Made by a program: the position numbers and the translations under genes. Under the pieces are notes generated by a model. That model was not told the DNA's origin and did no database searches. It saw only the letters and a program-made list of their open reading frames with translations. Below, piece by piece: positions 62,201 through 64,000 of a stretch of 64,000 nt of DNA (position 1 is the first letter of the stretch; each line of letters begins with the position of its first letter). The DNA comes from Fusibacillus kribbianus (GTDB taxonomy: Bacteria; Bacillota; Clostridia; Lachnospirales; Lachnospiraceae), in contig NZ_JASGBQ010000001.1 of assembly GCF_030053595.1 (NCBI RefSeq), positions 162,382 to 226,381 on the forward strand. Reading direction: 5' to 3'.

Positions 62201-63388
62201 ATGATAAAAGAATTGTCAATAGATTTAGAGACCTATAGCGATGTTGATATCTCCAAGTGCGGAGCATACAAGTACGCTGAGTCTGATCATTTTGAGATAC
62301 TGCTCTTCGGTGTTTCTGTTGATAATGGACCTGTAATAGTCTATGACCTTACTGCCGGTGATGAGATTCCGACAGAAATCTTAGCCGCACTATCTGATGA
62401 AACAATAACAAAATGGGCTTTTAACGCCTCTTTCGAAAGAGTCTGTTTGTCCAACTGGCTCCGGAAGCATCATCCCAAATATTTCAAATCTTACAATTCA
62501 GAGGATGATCCAGTACACAACTATTTGAATCCATCCTCCTGGAAATGCACTATGATTTGGTCTGCCTATATGGGCTTACCACTCTCGCTGGAAGCTGTTG
62601 GTACAGTCCTGAAGCTTCAGGATCAGAAAATGAAGGAAGGCAAGGACTTAATCAAATACTTCTGCTGCCCTTGCAAACCTACCAAGGCGAATGGTGGCAG
62701 AACCAGAAATCTGCCGGAACATGCACCGGATAAATGGGAAAGCTTCAAATCTTACAATCGCAGAGATGTTGAGGTAGAACTTTCCATCAAACAGAGATTA
62801 TCTAAATTCCCGGTTCCGGATTCTATATGGAATGAGTATCACATCGATCAGGAAATTAATGACCGGGGAATTATGCTGGATATGGATGTGGTGAAGAATG
62901 CAATCGCATTTGATGAAAAATCAAAAACAGAGCTCATGATTGCAATGCAGAATATCACGAACCTTGACAATCCCAACAGTGTCGTCCAGATGAAACAATG
63001 GCTCTCTGACAATGGCGTGGAGACAGAATCCCTTGGTAAGAAGGATGTTGCCGGACTGATAAAAGAAACCAATGGTAACATTGCAGAAGCCCTCAAACTC
63101 AGACTTCAGCTTGCAAAATCCTCTGTAAAGAAATATCAGGCAATGCAGAATGCCGTCTGTAAAGATGGTCGTGCTCACGGTATGTTCCAGTTTTATGGAG
63201 CCAACCGCTCAGGAAGATGGGCTGGTCGTTTGATCCAGTTGCAGAATCTTCCTCAAAATCATATGTCTGACCTTGCTGAGGCTCGTGAGCTGGTTCGCAC
63301 CGGTGACTATGATACCCTGGATATGCTTTATGATGATATCCCTGATACCTTAAGCCAGCTAATCGAGACCGTTTCAAAGTCTGTGTAA
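62201..63388 (+). pseudogene. Phage family A DNA polymerase, truncated by IS
   Basis: 395 codons remain of a protein that normally has about 640. The 3'-5' exonuclease domain is present: SIDLETYSD (D-x-E), KWAFNASFE and YNRRDVEVE. The thumb/fingers start is seen (GANRSGRWAGRLIQLQNLPQN), but polymerase motifs A, B and C are missing. After DDIPDTLSQLI the last codons, ETVSKSV and stop, come from the terminal sequence of the inserted element. The product could be an exonuclease-only fragment; DNA synthesis is expected to be lost. Confidence 0.9.
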
Positions 63389-64000
63389 ACTCAAAAAACT
63401 GACATAAGATTTGATAATAGAAACATGAATTCAGGGCCTGATCAGGCAACTGAATCCTTACCTGTATGATAAACCAGGATTTTTACATGTCAAGAGGGAG
63501 ATCCTGAAACGGGGGCTGCGCTCCCCCGGATCCCCTGCGTTACGCCCATATAAATGCAGCTGTAAACAGCAACATTTATATGGTGCGTCTTAGTATTTAT
63601 GTCCTTCCAGACGTTCTTCAAAGAAAATCTCTAACTGAGAATGAATCTGCCCCCAGTCCTGACGATGCCCGGTCCATTTCTTGGTGATATCGATCATGGC
63701 CAGATAGAGCATTTTCAGAAGACTCTCGTCTGAAGGGAACACCGTTTTGGCTTTGGTTACTTTTCGGAGCTGCCGGTTGAAACCTTCGATGGTATTGGTT
63801 GTATAAATGATGCGGCGGACCGCTTCCGGGTACTTGAAATATGTCGACAGATTTGCCCAATTTTCTTTCCAGGACTTGGAAATCTTGGGATATTTAGAAT
63901 CCCATTTTGCAGCAAACTCATCCAGATATTCCAATGCAACCGGTTCATCAGGCGCAGCATAAACCAGTTTAAGATCTGCCATCAGTTTTTTTAAATCCTT
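63365..64000 (-). mobile_element. IS256-family insertion sequence (partial, right part outside)
   Basis: Begins near 63365 with GAGACCGTTTCAAAG, the point where the polymerase reading is broken. The transposase is coded on the minus strand with its stop at 63590. The 200 bases between the end and the stop hold two hairpins: GGGGGC..CCCCC near 63506-63522 and ATATAAATG..CATTTATAT near 63549-63582. The other end and target duplication lie outside. Confidence 0.85.
63590..64000 (-). CDS. IS256-family transposase, C-terminal part
   Basis: 137 codons, open to the window edge. ADLKLVYAAPDEPVALEYLDEFAAKWDSKYPKISKSWKENWANLSTYFKYPEAVRRIIYTTNTIEGFNRQLRKVTK is the C-terminal part of the Transposase_mut (IS256/MULE) domain; the glutamate of TNTIEGFNRQ is the third residue of the DDE triad. 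The two aspartates lie outside the window. Confidence 0.93.
   Translation of the reverse strand, partial: KDLKKLMADLKLVYAAPDEPVALEYLDEFAAKWDSKYPKISKSWKENWANLSTYFKYPEAVRRIIYTTNTIEGFNRQLRKVTKAKTVFPSDESLLKMLYLAMIDITKKWTGHRQDWGQIHSQLEIFFEERLEGHKY

Larger units (their letters stand above)
25640..64000. mobile_element. Prophage, siphovirus-like (right end outside window)
   Basis: From integrase and excisionase through cargo genes, lysis, tail, head, packaging and replication genes in the order of an HK97-type temperate siphophage. Late genes all read on the minus strand. The left boundary is estimated between the phosphatase start (25618) and the integrase stop (25880) and cannot be fixed since the right attachment site is not in view. 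An IS256-family element has inserted near 63364, and the segment beyond it is not seen. Confidence 0.9.

Noticed and set aside
59427..63388. Rightward replication genes as a recent inversion made by the IS
   Set aside because: Both divergent operons have their own copy of the bipartite motif in a symmetric region, which suggests a native divergent layout; an inversion cannot be excluded without the right end.

Overview
The window comes from a Gram-positive anaerobe of the Firmicutes, most likely a Lachnospiraceae member. Signs are a single-chain PurL, rubrerythrin, a TcdE-type holin, AGGAGG-type ribosome binding sites in front of most genes, and clostridial-type phage genes. The left ~25.6 kb is chromosome, fairly GC-rich and with short gaps. 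From about 25.64 kb to the right edge lies a prophage whose right end is outside the window. No rRNA, tRNA or CRISPR array was seen.

Chromosome (1-25.6 kb). purL is cut by the left edge. It is followed by an MBL-fold hydrolase, a CPBP protease, a sigma-like protein without region 4, and an operon nadE - small Cys protein - upp - amidohydrolase. Rubrerythrin comes next. The most interesting chromosomal block is a tightly packed minus-strand run of ten genes (10.7-21.8 kb): mntP, a leucine-rich-repeat protein, an AlkD-like protein, a VWA/DUF2201 protein, an AAA ATPase, larC, larE, larB, a MoxR ATPase and a VWA protein. A TTGACA-N18-TATAAT promoter and a yybP-ykoY manganese riboswitch with a mutually exclusive terminator stand at its head. 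The nickel-pincer cofactor genes larCEB are bracketed by two ATPase/VWA pairs. Further right are a flavodoxin-family reductase, a DUF134-NifX-like fusion with a palindromic operator, a processive glycosyltransferase and a low-molecular-weight tyrosine phosphatase.

Prophage (25.64 kb to the end). A Tn916-like tyrosine integrase and an excisionase sit at the left. Next is a seven-gene operon of small proteins led by a NERD-domain membrane protein. After it comes an independently transcribed four-gene cargo operon: HTH-PIN-ankyrin, radical SAM, P-loop kinase-HAD and phosphoribosyltransferase. The late genes are read leftwards: HNH, terminases, portal, ClpP-like protease, capsid, connectors, tail tube, tail chaperones with a programmed -1 frameshift, tape measure, tail tip, holin and endolysin. 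An AbiE toxin-antitoxin pair is inserted between HNH and terS, and an extra gene of unknown function sits among the tail genes. The replication genes form two divergent operons: primase/helicase, VRR-NUC, SNF2 helicase and a DUF1492 regulator leftwards; DUF2800, DUF2815 and DNA polymerase rightwards. The polymerase is broken by an IS256-family element that runs off the right edge.

Two regulatory patterns stand out. (1) The promoters of the NERD operon and of the cargo operon share one design: a TGCAAC box between -35 and -10, and upstream an array of TGCAAC boxes spaced 20 and 30 bp alternately, on one helical face. This joins eleven genes in one apparent regulon and is the best candidate here for an undescribed system. 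(2) A bipartite motif ACCGGA-N17-CGCTTAGGAAG occurs three times, in front of the excisionase and of both replication operons.
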